Below, piece after piece: positions 1 to 5,948 of a stretch of DNA of 5,971 nt. The notes under the pieces are model-generated. The model searched no databases and had not been told where the DNA came from. It saw nothing but the letters and a program-made list of their open reading frames with translations. The position numbers were made by a program, and so were the translations under genes. This DNA comes from JAFGOG01 sp034429215 (GTDB lineage Bacteria > Chloroflexota > Anaerolineae > JAAYZQ01), in contig DAOUGI010000083.1 in NCBI GenBank assembly GCA_034429215.1, forward strand, positions 1 through 5,971, written 5' to 3'. The first letter of the stretch is position 1, and the number at the start of each line of letters is the position of its first letter.

Positions 1-63
1 CAGGCGGGCCAGGACCTCCCCGCCTTCGACCGGGGCCAGGTTCTCCTTCAGGTTACGGTCGGA
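1..63 (-). other. Start of peptidase S74 intramolecular chaperone domain (truncated by window)
   Basis: From S852 the sequence reads SDRNLKENLAPVEGG, which matches the N-terminal end of S74 domains of endosialidases, phage tail spikes and bacterial fibre proteins. In the endosialidase family the first Ser and a Lys five residues later form the catalytic dyad, and the chain is cut just before the Ser; S852 and K857 have exactly this spacing. Known members assist trimer folding and are then released. Only 21 residues of the domain are visible. Confidence 0.8.
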
Positions 64-2616
64 GGCGTTAGCCCAGGCGCCGCCGGTGCTGAGGTAAGCG
101 CCGGTGGAGGTGCTGATGAACACCCCTGCGCCGATGGTCGGGGTGATGGCGGCAGTGGCCTGGCCGAGCCACAGGCCGCCGTTGGCGCGGACAATGAATT
201 GGTCGCTGCCGCTGGAGGCGACGTCGGCATTGGTCGAGTCGGCCCAGACAAAGGTGCCGTTGTGCGCAGCCTTGGCCCGCCGGCCGGCAGCGAAGGCATA
301 GGTGCCGCCGCCGACGTTGTCACTGCCACCGGGCACGACGGCGAACTCGCCGCCGGCAGTGTTGTTTGCGCCCCCGCCGATGGCGCTGTAGGCGCCGCCG
401 GCGTTGTTCTGGTGACCACCGGCGACCGCTGCCCAGTCAGCAGCAGTGTTAGTCCGGCCGCCGGCGATGGTGGCATAGGCCCCGCTGGCGACGTGGTTCG
501 CGCCCCCACCGATGGCGCTGTCGCCACCGCTGGCGGTGTTCTCATAGCCACCGGCGACCGTAGCCGCGCCGGAGATGGCCTGGTTGTGATAGCCGCCGCC
601 GACGGTGGCATAGCCGACCGGGTCGCGGGCGGTGTTGCCTATGCCGCCGCCAATGGTCGTGCCCGGCCCGTCGGAGGTGTTGGTATAGCCTCCGCCCACG
701 GTGGCATAGTCGCCGCTGGCCTGGTGCCAGATGCCGCCGCCGATGGTGGCTTCGCTGCCGCTGGCGGTGCTGTAGGCGCCGCCGCCGATGGCAGTTCGCT
801 GACCGGTGGCCTGGTTGGTGTCGCCGCCGGCGACGGTGGAAGCATAGCCGGTGGCCTGATTAAAGATGCCGCCGCCGACCGTGGCGCGCTCCCCGATGGC
901 TTGGTTTTGGTCTCCTCCGCAGACTGTAGCGTACGGGTTAGTGGCGGTGTTGTTATTGCCCCCGCCGATCGTGGCGTAAAAGCCGGTGGCGATGTTGTGC
1001 ATGCCCCCACCGATGGTGGCGTATCCGCCGTGGGTCCCATTGCTGGCCTCGTTTAGGGCGCCCCCGCCAACAGTAGCGTAACCACCGCTACGGTTGCTTT
1101 GCCCTCCGCCGATAGTGCCATAGTTAAAGTATGCTCCGTTTTCATTGCCCCCGCCAACGGTAGCATATGCGCCGCCGGCGGTGTTGGTTTCGCCCCCGCC
1201 GACGGTGGTGTACATGTTGCTGGCTGTGTTGCCTGCGCCCCCACCGACGGTGCTCCACCATCCGCCGGCGGCGTTGCCCTCACCCCCTCCGACGGTGGCG
1301 CTCTCGGCACTGGCGTCGTTGTAGTAGCCCCCAGCGACGGTGGCAGCCTCGCCGCTGGCGACGTTCTGATAGCCACCGCCGATGGTAGCCCACCAACTGC
1401 CACCAGCCACGTTGAGCGCCCCTCCAGCGATGGTGGCACCAGCGCCACTGGCGGTGTTGACCTGGCCCCCACCGACGGAAGCGTATGTGTCTAGAGCCGA
1501 ATTGTAGCTACCTCCGGCAATAGTAGAGAACTGCCCGCTGGCCGTGTTGCCCCCACCTCCGCAGACAACGGCGTTTCCAGGACCTGCGGTGTTGCCCCAC
1601 CCGCCGCCAACAGTGGCCAAGAACCCAGCCTCATTGCCTATGCCGCCCGCCACCGTGCCCCACGCGCTGGTGACGCGGTTGACCGCAGTGCTGTCCCCAC
1701 CGCCACCGATGGTGGCGCCTTGAGCGTCAGCGGCAACCCAGTTGCCAAAGTAGCCACCGACCAGGTTCGGGCTGCCTGACGTGGGGTACAGCCGCAGGGC
1801 GGCGGTGCCACTCACGGCCAGGGTCAGGCTGACGGGGTCGGTGGTGCCCAGGAAGTGGGCGCCGGGGATGGTGCCGGCGTTGCCGGCCGTCTGCCAAAAG
1901 TCGGTGCTGTCCAGGCCATCCAGGGTGTCGGCGTTGGGGTTGACCGGGCCGGTGGCCCCGGTGGGGCCCTCGGGACCAGATGGACCTGTCTCACCTGTCG
2001 GGCCTTGGAGACCCTGCGGACCGGCTGGGCCAGTGGATCCCTGAGGTCCGGTGGCACCTGAGGGACCGGCCGGACCGGCGGGGCCGGTGCTGCCGGTCGG
2101 TCCCTGGAGCCCCTGGGGGCCGGTCGGGCCGATGGGGCCTTCAGGTCCGGTAGCTCCTGTAGCGCCGCTGGGCCCGCTGGGACCGGCAGGAGCGCGCAGG
2201 GCGTACAGGGCGTAGGGCGTGGCGGTCAAGGGCTGGCGCGGGCTGAGGTCGGTGTAACCGGGGTCGCCGGCACACCGGACGGCGATCTCGAGCCACAGCG
2301 CCGTGCCGTCAAAGACATCGCCAAAGTCGAGCTGGACGGTGAACAGGCCGCCGGTCACCAGAATGCCGGCCGGGCTCAGCAGTGGACCGACTTGCGTCCC
2401 GGCGTCGGGATCGTCCCACAGAGTGAACTGGAAATCGCAGGTGTCGTCGATCGGGTGGCCGGCCAGATCGGTCAGCCGGCCCTGATAGGTGAACCCGGTG
2501 CCCAGCGGCACGGCCGCGCCACCCGGCGTGGCCGCTTCCTGGGCCAGGACCAGCCCGGTCGCCAGGACCAGCATCAGGGACAGAGCCAGAGAAAGATAAA
2601 GCCTCTTTGCGTTCAT
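1..2616 (-). CDS. Secreted collagen-like / GGG-repeat fibre protein with C-terminal S74 autoprotease domain (partial, 3' end beyond window)
   Basis: I read this frame codon by codon from ATG at 2616 to the left edge: 872 codons with no stop. Residues 1-25 are a signal peptide (MNAKR, hydrophobic core, VLA|QE cleavage), so the product is exported. Residues about 40-140 (GFTYQGRLTD ... LSPRQPLTATPYALYA) match a beta-type domain that commonly precedes collagen or S74 regions in such proteins; I know no formal name for it. Residues 145-225 are 27 uninterrupted Gly-X-Y triplets. A linker with TLDGLDSTDF follows, then about 31 repeats of roughly 15 residues (299-773) that resemble YadA-head beta-roll repeats. 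A capping segment (AFAAGRRAKA, TFVWADST) leads to SDRNLKEN at 852-859, the start of a peptidase S74 chaperone domain, cut by the window edge. ATG is chosen because GGAGGT lies 5 nt upstream and the signal peptide follows at once. Likely a trimeric extracellular fibre or adhesin; ligand and anchoring are unknown. Confidence 0.93.
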   Translation of the reverse strand, partial: MNAKRLYLSLALSLMLVLATGLVLAQEAATPGGAAVPLGTGFTYQGRLTDLAGHPIDDTCDFQFTLWDDPDAGTQVGPLLSPAGILVTGGLFTVQLDFGDVFDGTALWLEIAVRCAGDPGYTDLSPRQPLTATPYALYALRAPAGPSGPSGATGATGPEGPIGPTGPQGLQGPTGSTGPAGPAGPSGATGPQGSTGPAGPQGLQGPTGETGPSGPEGPTGATGPVNPNADTLDGLDSTDFWQTAGNAGTIPGAHFLGTTDPVSLTLAVSGTAALRLYPTSGSPNLVGGYFGNWVAADAQGATIGGGGDSTAVNRVTSAWGTVAGGIGNEAGFLATVGGGWGNTAGPGNAVVCGGGGNTASGQFSTIAGGSYNSALDTYASVGGGQVNTASGAGATIAGGALNVAGGSWWATIGGGYQNVASGEAATVAGGYYNDASAESATVGGGEGNAAGGWWSTVGGGAGNTASNMYTTVGGGETNTAGGAYATVGGGNENGAYFNYGTIGGGQSNRSGGYATVGGGALNEASNGTHGGYATIGGGMHNIATGFYATIGGGNNNTATNPYATVCGGDQNQAIGERATVGGGIFNQATGYASTVAGGDTNQATGQRTAIGGGAYSTASGSEATIGGGIWHQASGDYATVGGGYTNTSDGPGTTIGGGIGNTARDPVGYATVGGGYHNQAISGAATVAGGYENTASGGDSAIGGGANHVASGAYATIAGGRTNTAADWAAVAGGHQNNAGGAYSAIGGGANNTAGGEFAVVPGGSDNVGGGTYAFAAGRRAKAAHNGTFVWADSTNADVASSGSDQFIVRANGGLWLGQATAAITPTIGAGVFISTSTGAYLSTGGAWANASDRNLKENLAPVEGGEVLARL
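298..1722 (-). repeat. About 31 tandem degenerate 45-bp repeats (15-residue ATVGGGxxNTASGxx units)
   Basis: Residues 299-773 split into about 31 units with consensus A-T-(V/I)-(G/A)-G-G-x-x-N-x-A-S/G-G-x-x. Most are exactly 15 residues (45 bp). Exceptions are unit 1 (21 aa), unit 7 (16), unit 15 (19, extra NGTHGG-type loop), unit 24 (17), and units 2, 14 and 28 (14). The GG pair and the Asn are nearly invariant; the two residues before Asn and the two ending the unit vary freely. This pattern resembles YadA-head left-handed beta-roll repeats, with conserved residues in the core and variable ones on the surface or in loops. Units are too diverged at DNA level to be a recent expansion. Confidence 0.88.
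1942..2184 (-). repeat. Collagen-like Gly-X-Y tract (27 triplets)
   Basis: Residues 145-225 of the fibre protein are 27 consecutive Gly-X-Y triplets, mainly GPT, GPA, GPS, GAT, GPQ and GLQ. Bacterial tracts of this kind form collagen triple helices without hydroxyproline, which fits a homotrimeric protein. A 14-residue motif, GPQGLQGPTG(S/E)TGP, occurs at 166-179 and again at 199-212, exactly 11 triplets apart. The two DNA copies differ at many synonymous positions, so the internal duplication is not recent. Confidence 0.9.
2542..2616 (-). other. Sec signal peptide of the fibre protein
   Basis: Residues 1-25 show a short basic n-region (MNAKR), a hydrophobic core rich in Leu, Ala and Val, and a signal peptidase I site with V23 at -3 and A25 at -1, followed by QEAATP. 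There is no lipobox cysteine, so this is not a lipoprotein signal. It indicates export across the cytoplasmic membrane. Confidence 0.85.
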
Positions 2617-2854
2617 CTCACACCTCCGTTCGTTTTCTGTTGTCGATGCCTAAATCGTTTATCACCTCTGGCGTAGATGCCAGGGCGGTGGGCCGGGGGT
2701 GCTCCCCGGCGGCGGTTGGGCGCTGCCTGCAATGCGATTGCGATGCATTAGAGAACGGAGAGAACAGGGCAAGGCCGGTAGCAGGCCTGGTCGAGGTGTG
2801 CTGGCGGAGGTCAAAGGGTAAAGGCTTCTCTCCCGGCGACCTTTACCTCAAGAT
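2617..2854 (-). promoter_or_regulatory. Long structured 5' leader of the fibre protein mRNA
   Basis: From the inferred start site near 2854 to the ATG is about 238 nt with no convincing gene. Hairpins visible by eye are an 8-bp stem GGTAAAGG/CCTTTACC (2840-2847 with 2817-2824, 15-nt loop) almost at the 5' end, a 5-bp stem at 2772-2788, a 7-bp all-GC stem GCCGGGG/CCCCGGC at 2692-2710 (5-nt loop), and a 5-bp stem CTGGC/GCCAG at 2668-2683. Two 8-nt stretches (CACACCTC at 2793-2800 and CTCCGTTC at 2753-2760) are perfectly complementary to sequence overlapping the Shine-Dalgarno site. I recognise no known riboswitch consensus. A regulatory role is inference. Confidence 0.45.
2622..2627 (-). promoter_or_regulatory. 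Shine-Dalgarno site of the fibre protein gene
   Basis: On the minus strand GGAGGT lies 5 nt (GTGAG) upstream of the ATG at 2616. It is a near-perfect anti-16S match and settles the start codon. Confidence 0.88.
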
Positions 2855-2860
2855 GGATCA

Positions 2861-2889
2861 ATTATAGCGCACAGGCGGAGGTTTGTCAA
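2861..2889 (-). promoter_or_regulatory. Perfect-consensus sigma70 promoter of the fibre protein gene
   Basis: On the minus strand TTGACA (2889-2884) is followed after exactly 17 nt by TATAAT (2866-2861): 6/6 in both boxes at optimal spacing. The start site is expected near 2854. It lies between the mannosidase stop and the fibre gene, so the fibre gene can be transcribed independently and probably strongly. There is no extended -10 TG. Confidence 0.85.
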
Positions 2890-2911
2890 TCCTCTTTTTG
2901 GGGCGACGGAA

Positions 2912-2942
2912 CCCCCTCGCAAGTCTTGAACCTGCGAGGGGG
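2912..2942 (-). terminator. Hairpin downstream of the mannosidase gene, possible terminator
   Basis: A 10-bp stem, CCCCCTCGCA (2912-2921) with TGCGAGGGGG (2933-2942), and an 11-nt loop begins 7 nt after the mannosidase stop codon. On the minus strand the stem is followed by TCCGTCGCCCC and then AAAAAG rather than a U-tract, so it is not a canonical intrinsic terminator. Its position between one gene's end and the next gene's promoter favours termination or 3'-end protection of the mannosidase mRNA. Confidence 0.5.
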
Positions 2943-2949
2943 GTGTCTC

Positions 2950-5784
2950 TCATTTCAAGTGCAGCGTGGCGATCTCTTTGCCGCGCAGCGGCAGGGTGAC
3001 GGTGTCGGTATCGGCGGCAAGCACTTGCAGGGGCGCGCCTTCGGCCAGGGGCACGAGGGTCGCCTCATGGAAGGGCCGCCACAGCTTGAGCCGGGCCTGG
3101 ACCGGAACCGAAGCGGCGTTGTACAGACGCACGATCAGTCCTTCGCCCTCTTCGGGCGGCTTGACGCAGGTGACCACAACCGCCGCCGGCGAGACCTCGA
3201 TGAAGCTGCCATCAGGCGGCAGAGGGCTGGCGTGGGCCGAGGTGGACACCGCCCGCAGCGGGGCGGCAAAGGCGGCCGCCTCGCGCATCGCGGTCAAATA
3301 GTTGCCGGCGTGGGGCGCCAGGGCATAGTGGAAGGTATGCTCGCCGGGGCATTGGGCCTCTGGCGTCGGATCGGCCGGGCCGGCGTGGGCGGGGCGGTTG
3401 TGCAGGTCGCCGCGCGACAGCCAGCCCACACAGCGCAGCAGCGTCAGGGCCACCGTCACCCCCTGGCCCGGCAGGACCTCATATTCGGGCAGGCCGCGGT
3501 TGAGCAGCATCAGTCCTCGCTGCCCGTCGCTCACATCGACAAATCCGAGCTGGGGATGGCAGCCGGTGGGCTGCTCGGCCCAGCCGGCAGTATCCGCCGG
3601 CAGGGCGATGGGCCGCTCGACCACGTCGAAATGGCCCTCCGCCCACGACCGGTCGGTGGCGATCGGCGTCGGAAAGTGGACCCGCAGCCGGTGGTCCTGG
3701 GCGCGGTTGTCAACCGTTGTCTCGAGCTCGACGCGGCGCACGCCGGGGGTCAGGCTGACGCGGGTCCTGATCGGCACCTCCACCAGCCTGTCGCTGCGCC
3801 CGGACCGATCCTGATCGTCAAGGGCCTGCGGCAGCCGGTATATCTGTTCGATCTCGAGCCCTGCGCCCAGGCTGCTTTCGCGGCGGCTGATAACCGGCGG
3901 GGCATCAGGCCGGTCTATGATCAGGTCGCGCTCCGGCGGGGTGAAAGTATATTCGTCGCCCCGGTCGCCGCCGTCCACGAAACGGTTCAGGCCCGGCAGG
4001 ACCAGTCCGGTTTCCTTGTCGGTCACCGTCAGGGCGCCGGTGTCCGGATCGGCTTCCACCCGGAAGAACTCGTTTTCGATCGGCGCAGGAGCCAGCCCGA
4101 CCGGCTCCGGCCCGGCAGCAGGCTGCCCCGGCGCCAGCCGGTAGGTCTTATAGCCAAGGCCGGGCACGTCGCGGGCCACCAGCTCGATCTCCAGGCCCGC
4201 CGGTTCCAGGATGCGGACCTGGAAGCTGGTCATGGCGGGGTCGGCCAGCAGCGCCTGCAGGTCGGCCATCGCCCGGGTCAGGAGATCTGGCCCGGCGGGG
4301 CTCGCACTGCGCCGCGCCACTACTTCGATGTGGCCGACGCCGCCGCGGGCCCACACGTCGATGCGATGGGGGAAAAGGCCCGCCCCGACCTGGCCGCCGC
4401 TGATGGCGAGCATACTCGCCATGGTAGTCAGTGTGTCGCGGTCCATCACCTGGCTGTACTGCTCGCGGAGGGCAGGCTCTGTCGACCGGCACTCCACAGG
4501 CTGCCCGGCCTCATCGACCACTACACACTCGACCTCGGGGGCCGGCTCGACGCTGACCCGGATCCGCTCCGAGCGAGGGCCGGCGGTTGGGTTGAAAACG
4601 ACGATGGCAGGAAGATTTGCCTCCACATCGGGGGTCGCGGTGTTGATCTGGGCGGCGATGGTCTGCAGGCTGGCCTGGGTGACCTGCTCGGCGATCTGCT
4701 CGCTCCAGGCAAAGCGGGTGCGCATCTCCCGGTGAACCTGATCCACCGAGCAGCCGCAGATCGAGTCGTGGGGGTGGTTCTGGAGCAGCCAGGTCCACGC
4801 CGTCCGCAGAAAACCGCGCCGGCCCCGGTCGCCGTCGATCTGCTCGGCCAGGGCGCCGAACGGCTCGGCCCAACGGGTAAGCAGCATTTCGCACCGCCCA
4901 TTCCACTGCTTGATCCAGATCCGCGCCGACAACACCGCCGGCAGCAGGTGGGCCCGCTGCGGCGAGCGCAACTCGCCGCGATGAAGGGTGAGCGCGTCCA
5001 GGCCCTCAGGGCCCAGTTCGGCCTGGACGGCGGCCAGGTAGGCCGGCAGGGTGCTCTGCACCGGCCGGCAGCCCAGCGCCGCCTCGGCGGCAGGCAGGTG
5101 GCCGGGCAGGTCGGCGTGGGGCGCCATGTGGTCGGTGCCGACCATCAACAGCAGGTGAGAGGTGAGGGCGTGAGGCGCCAGGCTGTCGATCTGAGCGGTC
5201 AGGGTGCGGATAAAGCCTTCCTCATCAGGCGGCAGCAGCGCGCCGTTCGAATAGGAATCGCGCAGGTGAAGCAGCAGCCGCTCGGTGCCGTCGGGCGCGG
5301 CCCAGCGCAGCTCGGTCGGCGCGTCGCCCACGCCCCGCCACAGGCAGACCGCCCCCTGGCCAAAGCCGGCCGCAATCTGCGGTAGCTGGCCCACGTGACC
5401 AAAGGTATCGGGAATGTAACAGATCCGCTCCATCGGCTGCACGTCATCGCTAAACCGCCGGCAGCCGCGCCGCCCGGCCAGCAGGTTGCGGACCATCGCC
5501 TCGGGTCCCTCCAGGAACTCGTCGGGCAGCACGTACCACGGGCCGATCATAAGCTTGCCGGCCTGGACCAGGCGGCGGATGCGGCCCTCCTGCTCGGGCC
5601 GGATCTCCAGGTAGTCGTCGAGGACGATCGTCTGGCCGTCGAGGGTAAAAAAGGCAAAATCGGAGCCGTCCAGCAGGTCGAGGAGCTGGTCTACCAGCCG
5701 GACCAACCGGAAGCGGAACTGCTGAAAGGTCTGATACCACTCCCTGTCCCAGTGGGTGTGCGACACCAGGTGTATGGTCTTCAC
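2950..5784 (-). CDS. Alpha-mannosidase, glycoside hydrolase family 38
   Basis: A complete 944-residue GH38 enzyme, in the usual bacterial size range, that hydrolyses terminal alpha-mannosyl linkages with retention of configuration using a zinc ion. The N-terminus MKTIHLVSHTHWDREW carries the family hallmark; by analogy with Golgi mannosidase II, H11 and D13 are zinc ligands. PDTFGH at 125-130 supplies the nucleophile and zinc ligand D126. GTDH at 216-219 places the likely acid/base at D218, and NHPHDSICG at 336-344 supplies the fourth zinc ligand, H339. The catalytic barrel is about 1-270, the helical mid domain about 275-360, and the rest is C-terminal beta domains. No signal peptide is present, so it is cytoplasmic and probably acts on imported mannosides; the exact substrate (mannosylglycerate, glycan or mannan fragments) cannot be read from sequence. 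The start is GTG at 5784-5782, supported by AAGGAGG 6 nt upstream. It has its own promoter and is not obviously co-transcribed with the downstream fibre gene. Confidence 0.95.
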   Translation of the reverse strand: MKTIHLVSHTHWDREWYQTFQQFRFRLVRLVDQLLDLLDGSDFAFFTLDGQTIVLDDYLEIRPEQEGRIRRLVQAGKLMIGPWYVLPDEFLEGPEAMVRNLLAGRRGCRRFSDDVQPMERICYIPDTFGHVGQLPQIAAGFGQGAVCLWRGVGDAPTELRWAAPDGTERLLLHLRDSYSNGALLPPDEEGFIRTLTAQIDSLAPHALTSHLLLMVGTDHMAPHADLPGHLPAAEAALGCRPVQSTLPAYLAAVQAELGPEGLDALTLHRGELRSPQRAHLLPAVLSARIWIKQWNGRCEMLLTRWAEPFGALAEQIDGDRGRRGFLRTAWTWLLQNHPHDSICGCSVDQVHREMRTRFAWSEQIAEQVTQASLQTIAAQINTATPDVEANLPAIVVFNPTAGPRSERIRVSVEPAPEVECVVVDEAGQPVECRSTEPALREQYSQVMDRDTLTTMASMLAISGGQVGAGLFPHRIDVWARGGVGHIEVVARRSASPAGPDLLTRAMADLQALLADPAMTSFQVRILEPAGLEIELVARDVPGLGYKTYRLAPGQPAAGPEPVGLAPAPIENEFFRVEADPDTGALTVTDKETGLVLPGLNRFVDGGDRGDEYTFTPPERDLIIDRPDAPPVISRRESSLGAGLEIEQIYRLPQALDDQDRSGRSDRLVEVPIRTRVSLTPGVRRVELETTVDNRAQDHRLRVHFPTPIATDRSWAEGHFDVVERPIALPADTAGWAEQPTGCHPQLGFVDVSDGQRGLMLLNRGLPEYEVLPGQGVTVALTLLRCVGWLSRGDLHNRPAHAGPADPTPEAQCPGEHTFHYALAPHAGNYLTAMREAAAFAAPLRAVSTSAHASPLPPDGSFIEVSPAAVVVTCVKPPEEGEGLIVRLYNAASVPVQARLKLWRPFHEATLVPLAEGAPLQVLAADTDTVTLPLRGKEIATLHLK

Positions 5785-5879
5785 GGCATGCCTCCTTGGT
5801 TGAGATCCCCTCTCACCCCAGCCCGGCCGGCGATCGGCGTCGCTGAACAGTGGCCTCCCCTGAGGGAGATGGAGAGATC
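5785..5879 (-). promoter_or_regulatory. 5' leader of the mannosidase mRNA
   Basis: About 95 nt between the inferred start site and the GTG. It holds a small hairpin CTCCC/GGGAG (5855-5868, 4-nt loop), a GC-rich inverted segment around 5825-5840, and the SD. Plus-strand stretches such as CCCCTCTCACCCCAGCCC and CTCCCCTGAGGGAGATGG resemble parts of a short intergenic repeat seen in many GC-rich bacterial genomes. No convincing peptide is encoded. Confidence 0.35.
5791..5797 (-). promoter_or_regulatory. Shine-Dalgarno site deciding a GTG start for the mannosidase
   Basis: AAGGAGG on the minus strand lies 6 nt (CATGCC) before GTG at 5784-5782. A nearer ATG (5789-5787) is only 1 nt from the SD and reads ATG CCG TGA, out of frame, so GTG is the start. 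It gives the conserved KTIHLVSHTHWD N-terminus directly. Confidence 0.85.
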
Positions 5880-5885
5880 GGTTCT

Positions 5886-5914
5886 ATTATAACCCAAGTT
5901 GCCACCTTGGGCAA
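5886..5914 (-). promoter_or_regulatory. Sigma70-type promoter of the mannosidase gene
   Basis: On the minus strand TTGCCC (5914-5909; 4/6 to TTGACA) and TATAAT (5891-5886; 6/6) are separated by 17 nt. The start site is expected near 5879, giving a leader of about 95 nt. The weak -35 combined with the overlapping palindrome at 5893-5911 suggests a regulated promoter. Confidence 0.65.
5893..5911. promoter_or_regulatory. Palindrome in the divergent promoter region, candidate operator
   Basis: CCCAAGTTGCCACCTTGGG has 6-bp arms (CCCAAG/CTTGGG) around a 7-nt centre. It fills most of the spacer of the leftward mannosidase promoter, overlaps that promoter's -35 box, and ends 8 nt before the -35 box of the rightward promoter. 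A nested TTGCC/GGCAA repeat overlaps it. The placement is typical of an operator, but no regulator family is implied by the sequence. Confidence 0.4.
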
Positions 5915-5919
5915 TCGGA

Positions 5920-5948
5920 TTGAAAGTCCATGGATTCTCCGCTATAGT
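5920..5948 (+). promoter_or_regulatory. Rightward sigma70-type promoter for a gene beyond the window
   Basis: TTGAAA (5920-5925; 5/6) and TATAGT (5943-5948; 5/6) are spaced exactly 17 nt on the plus strand. The start site would be near 5955, leaving about 16 nt of leader in the window. Its -35 box is only 5 nt from that of the leftward mannosidase promoter, so the two are back to back. The gene it would serve is not visible. Confidence 0.5.

Noticed and set aside
199..1056. Plus-strand frame of 285 codons rich in Gly, Ala and Val with a repeating GDGG pattern.
   Set aside because: It is the antisense image of the 45-bp repeat array; the repetitive look is inherited from the real minus-strand repeats.
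48..1472. Three minus-strand frames (48-611, 639-1040, 1053-1472) rich in Pro, Ala, Ser and Thr.
   Set aside because: They are out of frame with the continuous fibre-protein reading frame, have no SD, and only mirror its repeats.
298..1722. Regularly spaced repeats considered as a CRISPR array.
   Set aside because: The 45-bp units are contiguous, degenerate and in frame within a continuous coding sequence, with no conserved repeat-spacer alternation.
1781..2057. Plus-strand frame (1781-2044) that also shows Gly-Pro-rich collagen-like text.
   Set aside because: Gly (GGN) and Pro (CCN) codons are complementary, so the antisense of a collagen tract looks collagen-like. The minus strand has the longer uninterrupted triplet run and the signal peptide.
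2692..2710. GC-only 7-bp hairpin in the fibre leader considered as a terminator or attenuator.
   Set aside because: No U-tract follows on the minus strand; kept only as part of the structured leader.
2662..2748. A 28-codon frame in the fibre leader starting at ATG 2748-2746, containing two Pro-Pro-Pro stretches.
   Set aside because: Proline runs could stall ribosomes in a leader-peptide mechanism, but there is no SD before the ATG and the Pro codons come from the GC hairpin sequence, so I do not call it a gene.
2926..5385. A very long (819-codon) plus-strand open frame.
   Set aside because: It lies antisense to the clearly homologous GH38 gene; long antisense frames are expected in GC-rich genes. 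It has no recognisable domain, and the composition (Gly/Arg/Gln/Ala-rich) is that of a shadow.
5395..5892. Plus-strand 165-codon frame at the right end.
   Set aside because: It is mostly antisense to the GH38 catalytic domain and runs through the mannosidase leader into the promoter; no domain or SD supports it.
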